Positions 1 through 8,244 of a stretch of DNA of 38,508 nucleotides are shown here, piece by piece. The stretch's first letter is position 1. The number at the start of each line of letters is the position of its first letter. Location of the stretch: positions 1 through 38,508 of the forward strand of contig NZ_JAJNOC010000015.1 of the NCBI RefSeq assembly GCF_021044825.1, given 5' to 3'. The position numbers and the translations under genes are program-made. The notes beneath the pieces were generated by a model. The model had not been told where the DNA came from. It searched no databases and was given only the letters and a program-made list of their open reading frames with translations. This DNA is from Massilia phyllostachyos. Lineage in GTDB: Bacteria > Pseudomonadota > Gammaproteobacteria > Burkholderiales > Burkholderiaceae_D.

Positions 1-93
1 TGTGGAGGGGAAGGCGCTGGCCCTGTGCGCGAGCGCAGGGTGAAACCGGCCCCTGTGAAGCAGGAATTCAACAGCAAGGCGAGCTTTAAGTAG
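1..93 (+). CDS. Possible 3' end of an unidentified gene
   Basis: An open frame enters from the left edge and stops at TAG 91-93. The last residues read VKPAPVKQEFNSKASFK, a basic, proline-containing tail. It is convergent with the PAS gene and would overlap its stop by 8 bp, an arrangement also seen elsewhere in this window. Only 30 codons are visible, so neither the family nor its reality can be settled. Another frame also remains open across much of this stretch. Confidence 0.3.
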   Translation, partial: CGGEGAGPVRERRVKPAPVKQEFNSKASFK

Positions 94-1027
94 TATCAGG
101 CAGCTTTGCGTAAGTTTGAAAGAACGGGACCAGTTCCATCTCGACCCAGTAGGGATCGCCGTCCTTGGTGTAGTTCACCAGTTCCGCGCGCACCGCCCGG
201 TTGTCCGCGACCGCCGCCAGCGTGCGCGCCACCTCGTCCGGGTCGGTGTCGGGGCCGTGCAGCAGGCCCATGCTGCGCCCGATGACTTCTTCACGGGCGT
301 AGCCGGTGCGGCGCAGGAAGGCGTCGTTGGCGAAGATGATCGGCTGCTCGGCGCCCGGCAGGTCGACCGCGCGCGCGATCAGCACCATGTCGTTCAGGCG
401 CGCCACCGCGGCGGCGGTCAGGCGCAGTTCGCCGTCGGCCGCGCGCAGCTCGTCCTGCTTGGCTTCCAACGATGCGGCGACGCCCTGCATCTCGTCCAGG
501 GTCGCGGTCAAGCCCTTGATCAGGGTGCCGCAGGTGAGGGTGATGATGGCGCCGACGCACAGGAAGTTGATGCACACCGCGCTGGCCGCCAGCAGCGGCT
601 GGGCGCCCAGGCCCATGACCACCAGCTCGGCCTTGCCGGAGGCGCCGAGGGCGAAGATGCTCAGGGCGGTGAACACCAGGATCGCCAGCGCCTGGCGGGT
701 GCCGAGCAGGATCACGGCCATTACCGGCGGGCCGACCAGGTAGATCTGGCTGATGGAACCGACGGTCAGCATCAGGCCGATCCCGACCACGTAGAGCACC
801 ACCAGGAAGTTCAGCATACGCAAGGTATAGGGCAGGCGGTCCAGGCACCAGATCGCAAAGATCCAGGCCAGGGCGACGGCGTCGAGCACCGCGATGCCCG
901 CCAGGCCGTCGGCGAGGGCCAGCAGCGCGCTGGGGATGGCGGTGGCGGTGCCCAGCAGCAGGGTGGTGGTCATCAGCCTTGAGAAGATGCGGATGCGCCA
1001 GTGTGCGATGTCGTCGAACTGTTTCAT
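86..1027 (-). CDS. Membrane sensor with C-terminal PAS domain, probably 3'-truncated
   Basis: The 313-residue product has about six hydrophobic membrane segments (roughly residues 16-175), a short charged linker likely to be coiled coil (about 180-210), and a PAS domain (about 212-300) with the typical ANDAFLRRTGYAREEVIGR stretch. The LOV cysteine motif is absent, so it is not a blue-light LOV domain. After the PAS strand ending VEMELVPFF the protein stops within 11 residues (QTYAKLPDTT). PAS proteins of this build normally continue into a kinase, GGDEF/EAL or another output domain. I infer that the output end has been lost and the frame closes in foreign sequence. It may still make a stable membrane PAS protein, but signalling output is doubtful. 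Confidence 0.65.
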   Translation of the reverse strand: MKQFDDIAHWRIRIFSRLMTTTLLLGTATAIPSALLALADGLAGIAVLDAVALAWIFAIWCLDRLPYTLRMLNFLVVLYVVGIGLMLTVGSISQIYLVGPPVMAVILLGTRQALAILVFTALSIFALGASGKAELVVMGLGAQPLLAASAVCINFLCVGAIITLTCGTLIKGLTATLDEMQGVAASLEAKQDELRAADGELRLTAAAVARLNDMVLIARAVDLPGAEQPIIFANDAFLRRTGYAREEVIGRSMGLLHGPDTDPDEVARTLAAVADNRAVRAELVNYTKDGDPYWVEMELVPFFQTYAKLPDTT

Positions 1028-1050
1028 GCGGCTGCCCTTTGCGCATGCTT

Positions 1051-1060
1051 GAAACGTTTC
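1051..1060. promoter_or_regulatory. 10-bp perfect palindrome upstream of the PAS sensor gene
   Basis: GAAACGTTTC lies 24 bp upstream of the PAS gene start. The core resembles operators of LacI/GalR-family regulators. No LacI-type gene is visible in the window, and a 10-bp palindrome can occur by chance, so the assignment is weak. Confidence 0.25.
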
Positions 1061-1164
1061 TTGCCTGCACTAGATATTCATGAAGCGCAGTAGCCTAGCG
1101 TAATGACGTGGCCTTGTCGTTCGACCGTGTACTTCCAGTCACAGTCCGGTCTGCCGCGACCAGC

Positions 1165-1866
1165 TTACACGCTGTGCGCCAGGCCCAGGTTCCGGTTGGC
1201 CGGCACCGCCACGTCCATCAGCTTCGGCCGCGGCAGGTTCAACGCTGCCATCAGCGCCACGAAATCGGCGCGCGAGCGGTTCGCCAGGCGCGCGTTGTGG
1301 CGGCGCTCCCAGCCGATGCTGGAGACCGACTGGCCCTTGTAGTCGTGGCCGGGCCAGACCCGGGTGGCGTCGTCCAGCGTGAACAGCTTGGCGCTCACGC
1401 TGTCGTACAGCGCTTCGGCGCTGCCGCCCTGGAAATCGGTGCGCCCGCAGCCGCCCACCAGCAGGGTGTCGCCGCTGAACAGGTTGCCGCGCCACAGGTA
1501 GCACATGCTGCCGGCCGTGTGGCCCGGCGTGTGGATGACCGCGATGTGTTCGCGCCCGCCGAAGGGAATCACGTCGCCGTCCTGCAGCTGCACTTCCGCC
1601 GGCGGGATGCCGCAGCCGCTCGGCACGCAGGCTTTCGCGCCAGTGAGGGCGCGCAGGGCGCCGGCCGAGGTCACGTGGTCGGCGTGGGCGTGGGTTTCCA
1701 GCACGTGGGTCAGGCGCATGCCGAGGCGCTCGATATGGGCCAGGTCGCGTTCGAGGTTGCGGTCGACCGGGTCGATGATCACGGCGTCGCGGCTGTCGGG
1801 CGCGGCCAGTATATAGGTGTAGGTGGAGGATTCGGCGTCGAACAGCTGGATGGGATTGATCTGCAT
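1165..1866 (-). CDS. MBL-fold metallo-hydrolase, ETHE1/persulfide dioxygenase-like
   Basis: The 233-residue product has the metallo-beta-lactamase fold signature HAHADH at residues 59-64. Downstream metal-ligand motifs are HTPGHTAGS, FSGDTL and WPGHDY. This pattern and the C-terminal segment (SSIGWERRHNARL) match the ETHE1/glyoxalase II-like clade, which oxidises glutathione persulfide to sulfite. I start it at ATG 1866, because a GGAG sits 5 bp upstream; a TTG five codons earlier would overlap that ribosome site. There is no rhodanese domain, so it is the single-domain form. The substrate is inferred from family, since MBL proteins vary widely. Confidence 0.85.
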   Translation of the reverse strand: MQINPIQLFDAESSTYTYILAAPDSRDAVIIDPVDRNLERDLAHIERLGMRLTHVLETHAHADHVTSAGALRALTGAKACVPSGCGIPPAEVQLQDGDVIPFGGREHIAVIHTPGHTAGSMCYLWRGNLFSGDTLLVGGCGRTDFQGGSAEALYDSVSAKLFTLDDATRVWPGHDYKGQSVSSIGWERRHNARLANRSRADFVALMAALNLPRPKLMDVAVPANRNLGLAHSV

Positions 1867-1926
1867 GGGGTCTCCGGGCAATCGCGACGTTGTATCACAG
1901 GCGCGGCGCTTGCGGAAGCCCCCCGG

Positions 1927-3240
1927 CTACGCCGCAGGCGGTTCGGTGTGCGATACCAGGATGCGGTCGATCCGGTTGCCGTCCATGTCCATGATCTCGA
2001 AGCGGAAGCCCTCCCATTCCACGGATTCGGACGCCTTCGGGATGTAGCCGAGCTGGTACAGCAGGAAGCCGGCCAGCGTGTGGTACGCCCCTTCGTCCTC
2101 GCCCGGGAAGGCGATGTCGGTCGCCAGCAGGTCGCGGAAGCGGTCCAGCGCCACGCCGCCGTCGAGCAGCCAGCTGCCGTCCTGGCGCTGCACCGCGTCC
2201 GGGTCGTCCTCCTGGTCGGCCACGGTGACGTCGCCGACCAGGGCGCTCATCACGTCGCTCAGGGTGACCATGCCCTGGATGTCGCCGTATTCGTCGACGA
2301 TCAGGGCCAGCTCGGCGCGGTGCTTCTTGAACATCTCGAGCAGGGCCATGGCGCTCACGGTCTCGGGCACGTAGAGCAGTTCCTGCACCGCGCCGTCGAC
2401 GTCGATCGCGTCCACCGTGCCGGTGCGCGCGGCCTGGCCGAACAGGTCGCGCACCAGCACGTAGCCGACGATGTGCGAGCGGTCGCCGCGGCACACCGGG
2501 AAGCGGCTGTAGGGGTTGGCAGCGATGATGGCGAGGTTGGCGGCGCGGTCCATCTCGAGGTCGAGGATCACCAGGTCGACGCGCGGCGTCATCAGGGACT
2601 TCAGGTGCTGGTCGTCGAGGCGCAGGGCGCGCGAGACGATGTCGTATTCGGTCTTCTCGAAAACGCCGGTGTCGGCGCCTTCCTTGATCATGCCGGCGAT
2701 GTCTTCCTCGGTCGGCGCTTCTTCCTTGGCCTGGTGAATGCCGATCACGCGCACGATGGCGTTGGTGGACAGCGACAGCAGCTTGACGAAGGGCGCCATG
2801 ATCTTCGACAGCAGGCGCAGCGGCGGGGCGATCAGCACCGCCATCGCGTCCGGATAGGCCAGCGCGATGCGCTTGGGAACCAGTTCGCCGAAGATGATCG
2901 AGGCCACGGTGATCGCCATCACCACCACGCCGAGCGCGATCTCGCGCGCGTACGGCTGCAGCAGCGGCACCGATTCCACGTGCGGGGTGAGGTGGCTGAC
3001 CAGCGAGGCTTCGCCGAAGGCGCCGTTGAAGATGCCGATCAGGGTGATCCCGACCTGCACCGTGGACAGGAAGTGGCTCGGATCGTCGGCCAGTTTCAGG
3101 GCGGTGCGCGCGCCGCGGCTGCCTTCCTCCGCGCGCCGTTCCAGGCGCATGCGCTTGGCCGAGACCAGCGCCAGCTCGCTCATGGCGAACACCCCGTTGA
3201 GCAGGATGAGGATGGCGATGATCACTATGTCGGTCAGCAC
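1927..3240 (-). CDS. CNNM/DUF21-CBS-CorC_HlyC family membrane protein
   Basis: The 437-residue product begins with an N-terminal DUF21 transmembrane domain (about residues 1-190, starting MLTDIVIIAILILLNGVF). This is followed by paired CBS domains (about 200-330; YSRFPVC and VDEYGDIQGMVTLSDV are typical) and a C-terminal CorC_HlyC domain (about 345-430; LAGFLLYQLGYIP). Proteins of this architecture are annotated as hemolysin-family or magnesium/cobalt efflux proteins; the ion is not determinable here. The start is GTG. It lies 60 bp upstream of the MBL gene on the same strand. Confidence 0.88.
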   Translation of the reverse strand: MLTDIVIIAILILLNGVFAMSELALVSAKRMRLERRAEEGSRGARTALKLADDPSHFLSTVQVGITLIGIFNGAFGEASLVSHLTPHVESVPLLQPYAREIALGVVVMAITVASIIFGELVPKRIALAYPDAMAVLIAPPLRLLSKIMAPFVKLLSLSTNAIVRVIGIHQAKEEAPTEEDIAGMIKEGADTGVFEKTEYDIVSRALRLDDQHLKSLMTPRVDLVILDLEMDRAANLAIIAANPYSRFPVCRGDRSHIVGYVLVRDLFGQAARTGTVDAIDVDGAVQELLYVPETVSAMALLEMFKKHRAELALIVDEYGDIQGMVTLSDVMSALVGDVTVADQEDDPDAVQRQDGSWLLDGGVALDRFRDLLATDIAFPGEDEGAYHTLAGFLLYQLGYIPKASESVEWEGFRFEIMDMDGNRIDRILVSHTEPPAA

Positions 3241-3345
3241 TGGCGCGGGGCTTCCATCGGACGAACCGGGCCGGGGCCGGGCACGCCTGCGGCGGCGTAC
3301 GGCTCAATCATCGCATGCCGGCGCCTCGGGCCGCCGCACGGATTG

Positions 3346-4635
3346 TCAGGGTGTCAAGCGGAAGTGCTTGCCGATACCCGCCCAGCATTGCTGGTAGTCG
3401 GCCTGGCGCTGCGGCGACGCCAGGGCGTAGGGCGTCGGCACGATCACGTGGCGGGTCTCGAACATGAAGGCCATGGTGTCGCCAACCTTGTGCGGCTTGC
3501 TGGTGTCGGCGCTGCTCGCCTTGTCGAACGTGGCGGCGTCGGGGCCGTGGCCGCTCATGCAGTTGTGCAGGCTGGCGCCGCCGGGGTTGAAACCGTCGGC
3601 CTTGGCGTCGTAGGCGCCGTGGATCAGGCCCATGAATTCGCTGGCCACGTTGCGGTGGAACCAGGGCGGGCGGAAGGTGTCTTCGCCGACCAGCCAGCGC
3701 GGCGGGAAGATCACGAAGTCGAGCGTGTCCACGCCCGGGGTGTCGCTGGGCGCCTGCAGCACCAGGAAGATCGACGGGTCCGGGTGGTCGTAGCTGATCG
3801 AGCCGATGGTGTTGAAGTGGCGCAGGTCGTATTTATAGGGGGCGTAGTTGCCGTGCCAGGCGACCACGTCCAGCGGCGAATGCTTGACGTCGGCGCGCCA
3901 CAGCTTGCCGCAGAACTTGGCGACCAGCTCGAAGTCGCCCTCGACGTCCTCGTAACGGGCGCTTGGGGTCAGGAAGTCGCGCGGGTTGGCCAGACCGTTG
4001 GAGCCGATCGGGCCCATGTCCGGCAGCTGGAGCAGGGCGCCGAAGTTCTCGCAGATGTAGCCGCGCGCCTCGCCGTCCGGCAGCAGGACCTGGAAGCGCA
4101 CGCCGCGCGGGATCACGGCGATCTCCTGCGGCTCGAGGTCGAGCAGGCCGAGTTCGGTGGCGATCGCCAGGCGCCCGAGCTGCGGCACGATCAGCAGTTC
4201 GCCGTCGGCGCTGTAGAAGTAGCGGCCCGCCATGTCGCGGTTGGCGCAATACAGGTGGATCGCGCAGCCCGTCATCGTTTCGGGCGAGCCGTTGCCGGCC
4301 ATGGTGACCCAGCCGTCGATGAAGTCGGTCGGCACGGTCGGCATCGGCAGCGGGCTCCAGCGCAGCTGGTCGGGCGGGGCCGGATTGTCGAAGCGGCTGG
4401 CGATGCGGCCGGCGTCGAGCGGCTGGAAGCTGCCGTGGACGGCGGCCGGGCGGATGCGGTAGAGCCAGGAGCGGCGGTTATGGCTGCGCGGCGCGGTGAA
4501 GGCGGTGCCGGAGATCTGCTCGGCGTACAGGCCGTAGGCCACCTGCTGCGGCGAGTTGCGGTGCCGGGGCAGGGCGCCGGGCAGGGCTTCGGTGGCGAAC
4601 TCGTTGCCGAATCCACTCATGTAGGCCTGGTTCAT
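3346..4635 (-). CDS. hmgA: Homogentisate 1,2-dioxygenase
   Basis: This enzyme cleaves the homogentisate ring to maleylacetoacetate in tyrosine/phenylalanine breakdown. The 429-residue length is typical of the family. The N-terminus YMSGFGNEFATEALPGALP is diagnostic. The Fe(II) ligands known from the human enzyme (H335, E341, H371) map exactly in spacing to H327, E333 and H363 here. The start has AGGAGAG about 7 bp upstream. It is divergent from a LysR gene, with hppD, the preceding pathway enzyme, just beyond it. Maleylacetoacetate isomerase and fumarylacetoacetase are not in this window. Confidence 0.97.
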   Translation of the reverse strand: MNQAYMSGFGNEFATEALPGALPRHRNSPQQVAYGLYAEQISGTAFTAPRSHNRRSWLYRIRPAAVHGSFQPLDAGRIASRFDNPAPPDQLRWSPLPMPTVPTDFIDGWVTMAGNGSPETMTGCAIHLYCANRDMAGRYFYSADGELLIVPQLGRLAIATELGLLDLEPQEIAVIPRGVRFQVLLPDGEARGYICENFGALLQLPDMGPIGSNGLANPRDFLTPSARYEDVEGDFELVAKFCGKLWRADVKHSPLDVVAWHGNYAPYKYDLRHFNTIGSISYDHPDPSIFLVLQAPSDTPGVDTLDFVIFPPRWLVGEDTFRPPWFHRNVASEFMGLIHGAYDAKADGFNPGGASLHNCMSGHGPDAATFDKASSADTSKPHKVGDTMAFMFETRHVIVPTPYALASPQRQADYQQCWAGIGKHFRLTP

Positions 4636-4704
4636 GCTTCATCTCTCCTGGACGGATATTGGCGAATGCCGCCATTCTGGAAGAAAAGACCATGTTTTAC
4701 GAGA

Positions 4705-4729
4705 TGAATAGAAAAATGTAGACTATTCA
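4705..4729. promoter_or_regulatory. Inverted-repeat operator between hmgA and lysR
   Basis: Perfect 7-bp arms TGAATAG (4705-4711) and CTATTCA (4723-4729) are separated by 11 bp. They sit in the divergent, AT-rich hmgA-lysR gap. The arm size and spacing resemble a LysR-type binding site, in which short dyads frame an 11-bp centre. The adjacent LysR protein is the natural candidate ligand-responsive regulator; that link is inference. Confidence 0.6.
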
Positions 4730-4792
4730 CGATCTAAATACTGCTGTTCGCGCGGCGGTGGCGCGCCCACAATGCTGCCGCGACGTGAATGA

Positions 4793-5701
4793 ATGATGAT
4801 CGAGCCGCACACCATCGACCTGAACCTGCTGTCGGTGTTCCAGGAAGTCTACCGGGAGCGCCAGATTTCGGCGGCCGCCAAGCGCCTGGGCCTGTCCCAG
4901 TCGGCCGTGAGCAATGCGCTGGCGCGGCTGCGGCGCGCCTTCGGGGACGAGCTGTTCGTGCGCACCGCGAGCGGCATGCAGCCGACCCCGCTGGCGGTGC
5001 AGATGGCCGAGCCGATCGGGGTGGCGATGGCGCAGGTGGCGCTGGCGCTGAACCAGCGCAGCCGCTTCGACCCGGCCACCAGCCACCGCCGCTTCACGCT
5101 GGCGATGACGGACGTGGGCGAGATCTACTTCATGCCGGCGCTGATCGAACGCTGCCGGGTGCTGGCGCCGCTGGTGGAAATCAGCTCGGTGCGGGCCGGT
5201 TCGCTGAACGTGAAGGAAGAGATGGAAGGCGGGCGGGTGGACCTGGCGATCGGTCCCTTCGAGGACATCTCGGAGGCGCTGTACCAGCGGCAGCTGTTCC
5301 GCCAGCCCTATGTGACGATGTTCCGCAAAAGCCATCCGCTGGGGCGCGGCAAGGTGGACCTGGCGCGCTTCGTCGCTGCGGAACACATGCTGGTCGATTC
5401 GCACGAGAGCCCGTACGAGCGCATCAACGGCCTGCTCGAGCGCGCCGGGATCGGGCCCAACGTGCGCTTCCGGGTGCCGCATTTCACCGCGGTGCCGTAT
5501 ATGGTGAGCACATCGGACCTGGTGGTGACGGTGCCGCAGAAGCTGGCCGAGCGCGCCGCGCTGCCGTTCGGCCTGGCCTGGATCGCGCCGCCGCTGGATT
5601 TGCCGCCGCTGCAGACCAATGTGTTCTGGCACCGGCGCTACAACCAGGATCCGGGCAACCAGTGGCTGCGCGGCCTGATGGCGGAAGTGTTCGCCGAATG
5701 A
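4793..5701 (+). CDS. LysR-family transcriptional regulator, likely of tyrosine catabolism
   Basis: The 302-residue product has an N-terminal winged helix-turn-helix (about residues 8-67; ISAAAKRLGLSQSAVSNAL) and a C-terminal periplasmic-binding-protein-like effector domain (about 95-300). It sits between hmgA (divergent) and hppD (same strand, 62 bp downstream). Control of both by an aromatic intermediate is therefore likely but inferred. Two consecutive ATG codons (4793, 4796) are possible starts. The gap to hmgA contains the dyad at 4705-4729, where autoregulation would be expected. Confidence 0.92.
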   Translation: MMIEPHTIDLNLLSVFQEVYRERQISAAAKRLGLSQSAVSNALARLRRAFGDELFVRTASGMQPTPLAVQMAEPIGVAMAQVALALNQRSRFDPATSHRRFTLAMTDVGEIYFMPALIERCRVLAPLVEISSVRAGSLNVKEEMEGGRVDLAIGPFEDISEALYQRQLFRQPYVTMFRKSHPLGRGKVDLARFVAAEHMLVDSHESPYERINGLLERAGIGPNVRFRVPHFTAVPYMVSTSDLVVTVPQKLAERAALPFGLAWIAPPLDLPPLQTNVFWHRRYNQDPGNQWLRGLMAEVFAE

Positions 5702-5763
5702 GCATTTTTATGCGGCCGTGGAGACCGGCCGATTGATGAACGACACACGAGAAGGAAGATAAA

Positions 5764-6852
5764 ATGGCAGACCTGTTCGAGAATCCCATGGGATTGAATG
5801 GCTTCGAGTTCGTCGAGTTCGCGGCCCCCACCCCGGGCGTGCTGGAGCCGGTGTTCGAGGCGCTGGGCTTCACCAAGGTGGCCGTGCATCGCTCGAAAGC
5901 CGTGTCCCTGTACCGCCAGGGCGGCATCAACTTCATCATCAACAACGAGCCGAAGAGCTACGCCGCCTACTTCGCCGCCGAGCACGGCCCCTCGGCCTGC
6001 GGCATGGCCTTCCGCGTCAAGGATGCGCACAAGGCCTATGCGCGCGCGCTGGAACTGGGCGCCCAGGCGGTCGAGATCCCGACCGGCCCGATGGAGCTGC
6101 GCCTGCCCGCCATCAAGGGCATCGGCGGCGCGCCGCTGTACCTGATCGACCGCTACGAGGAAGGCAGGTCGATCTATGACATCGACTTCGAATTCATCGA
6201 CGGCGTCGACCGCCACCCGGTGGGCCACGGCCTGTCGATCATCGACCACCTGACCCACAACGTCTACCGCGGCCGTATGGCCTTCTGGGCCGGCTTCTAC
6301 GAGAAGCTGTTCAACTTCCGCGAAATCCGCTACTTCGACATCAAGGGCGAGTACACCGGCCTGACCTCGAAGGCGATGACGGCGCCGGACGGCAAGATCC
6401 GCATTCCGCTGAACGAAGAAGGCAAGGCGGGCGGCGGCCAGATCGAGGAATTCCTCATGCAGTTCAATGGCGAGGGCATCCAGCACATCGCGCTCTTGAG
6501 CGAGGACCTGATCAAGACGGTGGACAGCCTGCGCGCGGCCGGCGTGCCGCTGATGACGGCGCCGCCGGAGACTTATTACGAGATGCTCGACGAGCGCATT
6601 CCGGGCCATGGCCAGGATGTCGAGGCGCTCAAGGTGCGCGGCCTGCTGCTCGACGGGGCGGTTGCGGACGGCACGGCGCGCCTGCTGGTGCAGATCTTCG
6701 GCGTGCCGCAGCTGGGGCCGGTGTTCTTCGAGTTCATCCAGCGCAAGGGGGATGATGGGTTTGGGGAGGGGAACTTCAAGGCGCTGTTCGAGTCGATCGA
6801 GCGGGATCAGTTGAAGCGGGGGGCTATTGCGGGGGCGACCGCGGAGGCGTGA
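5764..6852 (+). CDS. hppD: 4-hydroxyphenylpyruvate dioxygenase
   Basis: This enzyme converts 4-hydroxyphenylpyruvate to homogentisate, the substrate of the HmgA encoded nearby. The 362 residues form two vicinal-oxygen-chelate halves. The iron ligands known in the Pseudomonas enzyme (H161, H240, E322) correspond to H162 (DHLTHNV), H241 (IQHIALL) and E323 (FFEFIQR). The conserved C-terminus (FGEGNFKALFESIERDQ) is intact. A purine-rich ribosome site (AAGGAAGA) precedes the ATG. Expression is probably controlled with hmgA through the LysR gene between them. Confidence 0.97.
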   Translation: MADLFENPMGLNGFEFVEFAAPTPGVLEPVFEALGFTKVAVHRSKAVSLYRQGGINFIINNEPKSYAAYFAAEHGPSACGMAFRVKDAHKAYARALELGAQAVEIPTGPMELRLPAIKGIGGAPLYLIDRYEEGRSIYDIDFEFIDGVDRHPVGHGLSIIDHLTHNVYRGRMAFWAGFYEKLFNFREIRYFDIKGEYTGLTSKAMTAPDGKIRIPLNEEGKAGGGQIEEFLMQFNGEGIQHIALLSEDLIKTVDSLRAAGVPLMTAPPETYYEMLDERIPGHGQDVEALKVRGLLLDGAVADGTARLLVQIFGVPQLGPVFFEFIQRKGDDGFGEGNFKALFESIERDQLKRGAIAGATAEA

Positions 6853-6878
6853 GCTGGCAGTTTTTTAGCAAAAGTCAA

Positions 6879-6990
6879 ATTGGGTTCCGGCCTTCGCCGG
6901 AACGACGTTGACTTGAGTTCGTAGAGTTCGTATCTCTCGATTTCTACGCTTGCCTCACGACCGTCGTCCCGGCGCAGGCCGGGACCCAAG
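6879..6990. repeat. Pair of inverted REP-like palindromic units
   Basis: Two related 29-33 bp units lie in opposite orientation, about 50 bp apart. The left (6879-6907) contains TTCCGGCCTTCGCCGGAA. The right (6958-6990) contains TCCCGGCGCAGGCCGGGA followed by CCCAAGTT. Each forms a G+C-rich hairpin. The same unit type occurs at 20388-20475. They fill most of the 225-bp gap between hppD and the LrgA-like gene. This is the structure of REP/BIME extragenic repeats; transcription termination or mRNA stabilisation for hppD is possible. Confidence 0.8.
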
Positions 6991-7077
6991 TTCATCGCAT
7001 ACCCGTTACTCGACCGGCGCACACGCCGCCCACCCACATTTGCTATCCTGAGCGCTTTTCGCCCCAAGAAGCGCCTC

Positions 7078-7422
7078 ATGCTCGCCGCCTTCACCATCCT
7101 CCTGCTGTTCCAATGCCTCGGCGAAGGCATCGTCTTTCTCCTGCACCTCCCGTTGCCCGGCCCCGTCGCCGGCATGCTGCTCCTGATGGCCGCCCTGGTC
7201 TTCTGGCCCGCCCTCCAGAAGCGCGTCGAGGAAGCCGCCACTACCTTGCTGTCCCATCTCTCGCTGCTGTTCGTCCCCGCCGGCGCCGGCATCGTCGCCA
7301 CCGCCGGCAGCGGCAGCGGGCACTGGATGGCGATTGCGGCCTCCCTGGTCGTCAGCACCGTGCTGGCGATGGCCGTCACCGGCCTGATCCTGCGTGGCAT
7401 CGAAGGAAAGAACGATGCCTGA
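7078..7422 (+). CDS. CidA/LrgA-family holin-like membrane protein
   Basis: The 114-residue product has four hydrophobic segments and the family signature of a PLPGPVAGMLLL stretch near residue 25. CidA/LrgA proteins act with a CidB/LrgB partner in murein hydrolase control or in export of small organic acids. The partner begins 8 bp before this gene ends, so the pair is translationally coupled. The ribosome site upstream is weak (AAGAAG). Whether this is a Cid-like or Lrg-like unit cannot be told from sequence. Confidence 0.9.
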   Translation: MLAAFTILLLFQCLGEGIVFLLHLPLPGPVAGMLLLMAALVFWPALQKRVEEAATTLLSHLSLLFVPAGAGIVATAGSGSGHWMAIAASLVVSTVLAMAVTGLILRGIEGKNDA

Positions 7423-8152
7423 ATTCGCCGGCCTGTCCCAGTTCTGGGTCTATCTTTCCGCCTCGCCGCTGCTCGGCCTCACGCTGACGCTGTGCGCCTA
7501 CCTCGCCGCCCAGCGCATCAACGTCTTCTTCAAGGGCTCGACCCTGGCCAACCCGGTGGCGATCAGCGTCGCCCTGATCGCCCTGGTGCTGTGGCTGTCG
7601 AACATGTCTTACCAGCGCTACTTCGCCGGCGCCCAGTTCGTGCACTTCCTGCTCGGCCCCGCCACCGTGGCCCTGGCCGTGCCGCTGGTGCGCCAGCTGC
7701 CCCGGCTGCGGCGCGCCTTCGTGCCGCTGGCTTGCGCGCTGCTGTTCGGCTGCGTGACCGCCATCGTGTCAGCAAGTGCGGTCGCGCTGTTGCTGGGCGC
7801 GACGCCCGAACTGGCCGCGACCCTGGGCCCGAAATCGGCGACCTCGCCGATCGCGATGGCGGTCTCGGAGCGCCTGGGCGGCATTCCGGCATTCACGGCG
7901 GCGCTGGTGATTACGACCGGCGTGTTCGGCGCCGTGTTCGGCCGCTATGTGTTCGACCTGCTGCGCATCAAGGCGCCCGCCGCCCGTGGCTTCGCGATGG
8001 GCCTGGCGGCGCACGGCATCGGCACCGCGCGCGCCTTCCAGGTCAGCCCCGAATCCGGCGCCTTCGCGGCGCTGGCGATGGGCCTGAACGGCGCCATGAC
8101 GGCGCTGCTGGCGCCCTGGCTGGTGCCGCTGGTACTTGGCTGGTTCAATTGA
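7415..8152 (+). CDS. CidB/LrgB-family membrane protein
   Basis: The 245-residue integral membrane protein has about seven hydrophobic segments. The family core GPATVALAVPL lies near residue 80 and LGPKSATSPIAMAVSE near residue 135; the C-terminal AHGIGTARAF motif is also present. I start it at ATG 7415, overlapping the LrgA-like gene by 8 bp; a GTG 7 codons upstream is less likely. It forms a two-gene operon with its partner, typical of the LrgAB/CidAB and PlsH-type systems. Confidence 0.92.
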   Translation: MPEFAGLSQFWVYLSASPLLGLTLTLCAYLAAQRINVFFKGSTLANPVAISVALIALVLWLSNMSYQRYFAGAQFVHFLLGPATVALAVPLVRQLPRLRRAFVPLACALLFGCVTAIVSASAVALLLGATPELAATLGPKSATSPIAMAVSERLGGIPAFTAALVITTGVFGAVFGRYVFDLLRIKAPAARGFAMGLAAHGIGTARAFQVSPESGAFAALAMGLNGAMTALLAPWLVPLVLGWFN

Positions 8153-8244
8153 TTCGTGGATGCTTAGCGCCGGATACTATTTTCAATTGCTGGACTCGAT
8201 CCGATAGGCGGCCGTCCGGGCCGCCGCACCAATCGGAGTCCTTC

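Noticed and set aside
86..400. LOV photoreceptor domain
   Set aside because: The flavin-binding cysteine motif is replaced by GRSMGLLHG, so no photocycle is expected.
1108..4707. Very long open frame on the plus strand across the MBL, CorC and hmgA genes
   Set aside because: Antisense shadow of three well-supported minus-strand genes; low-complexity His/Arg/Val-rich translation with no family motif, as expected in high-GC DNA.
8207..8225. GGCGGCC/GGCCGCC hairpin as a terminator for the LrgB gene
   Set aside because: No T-run follows; left as an unexplained hairpin.
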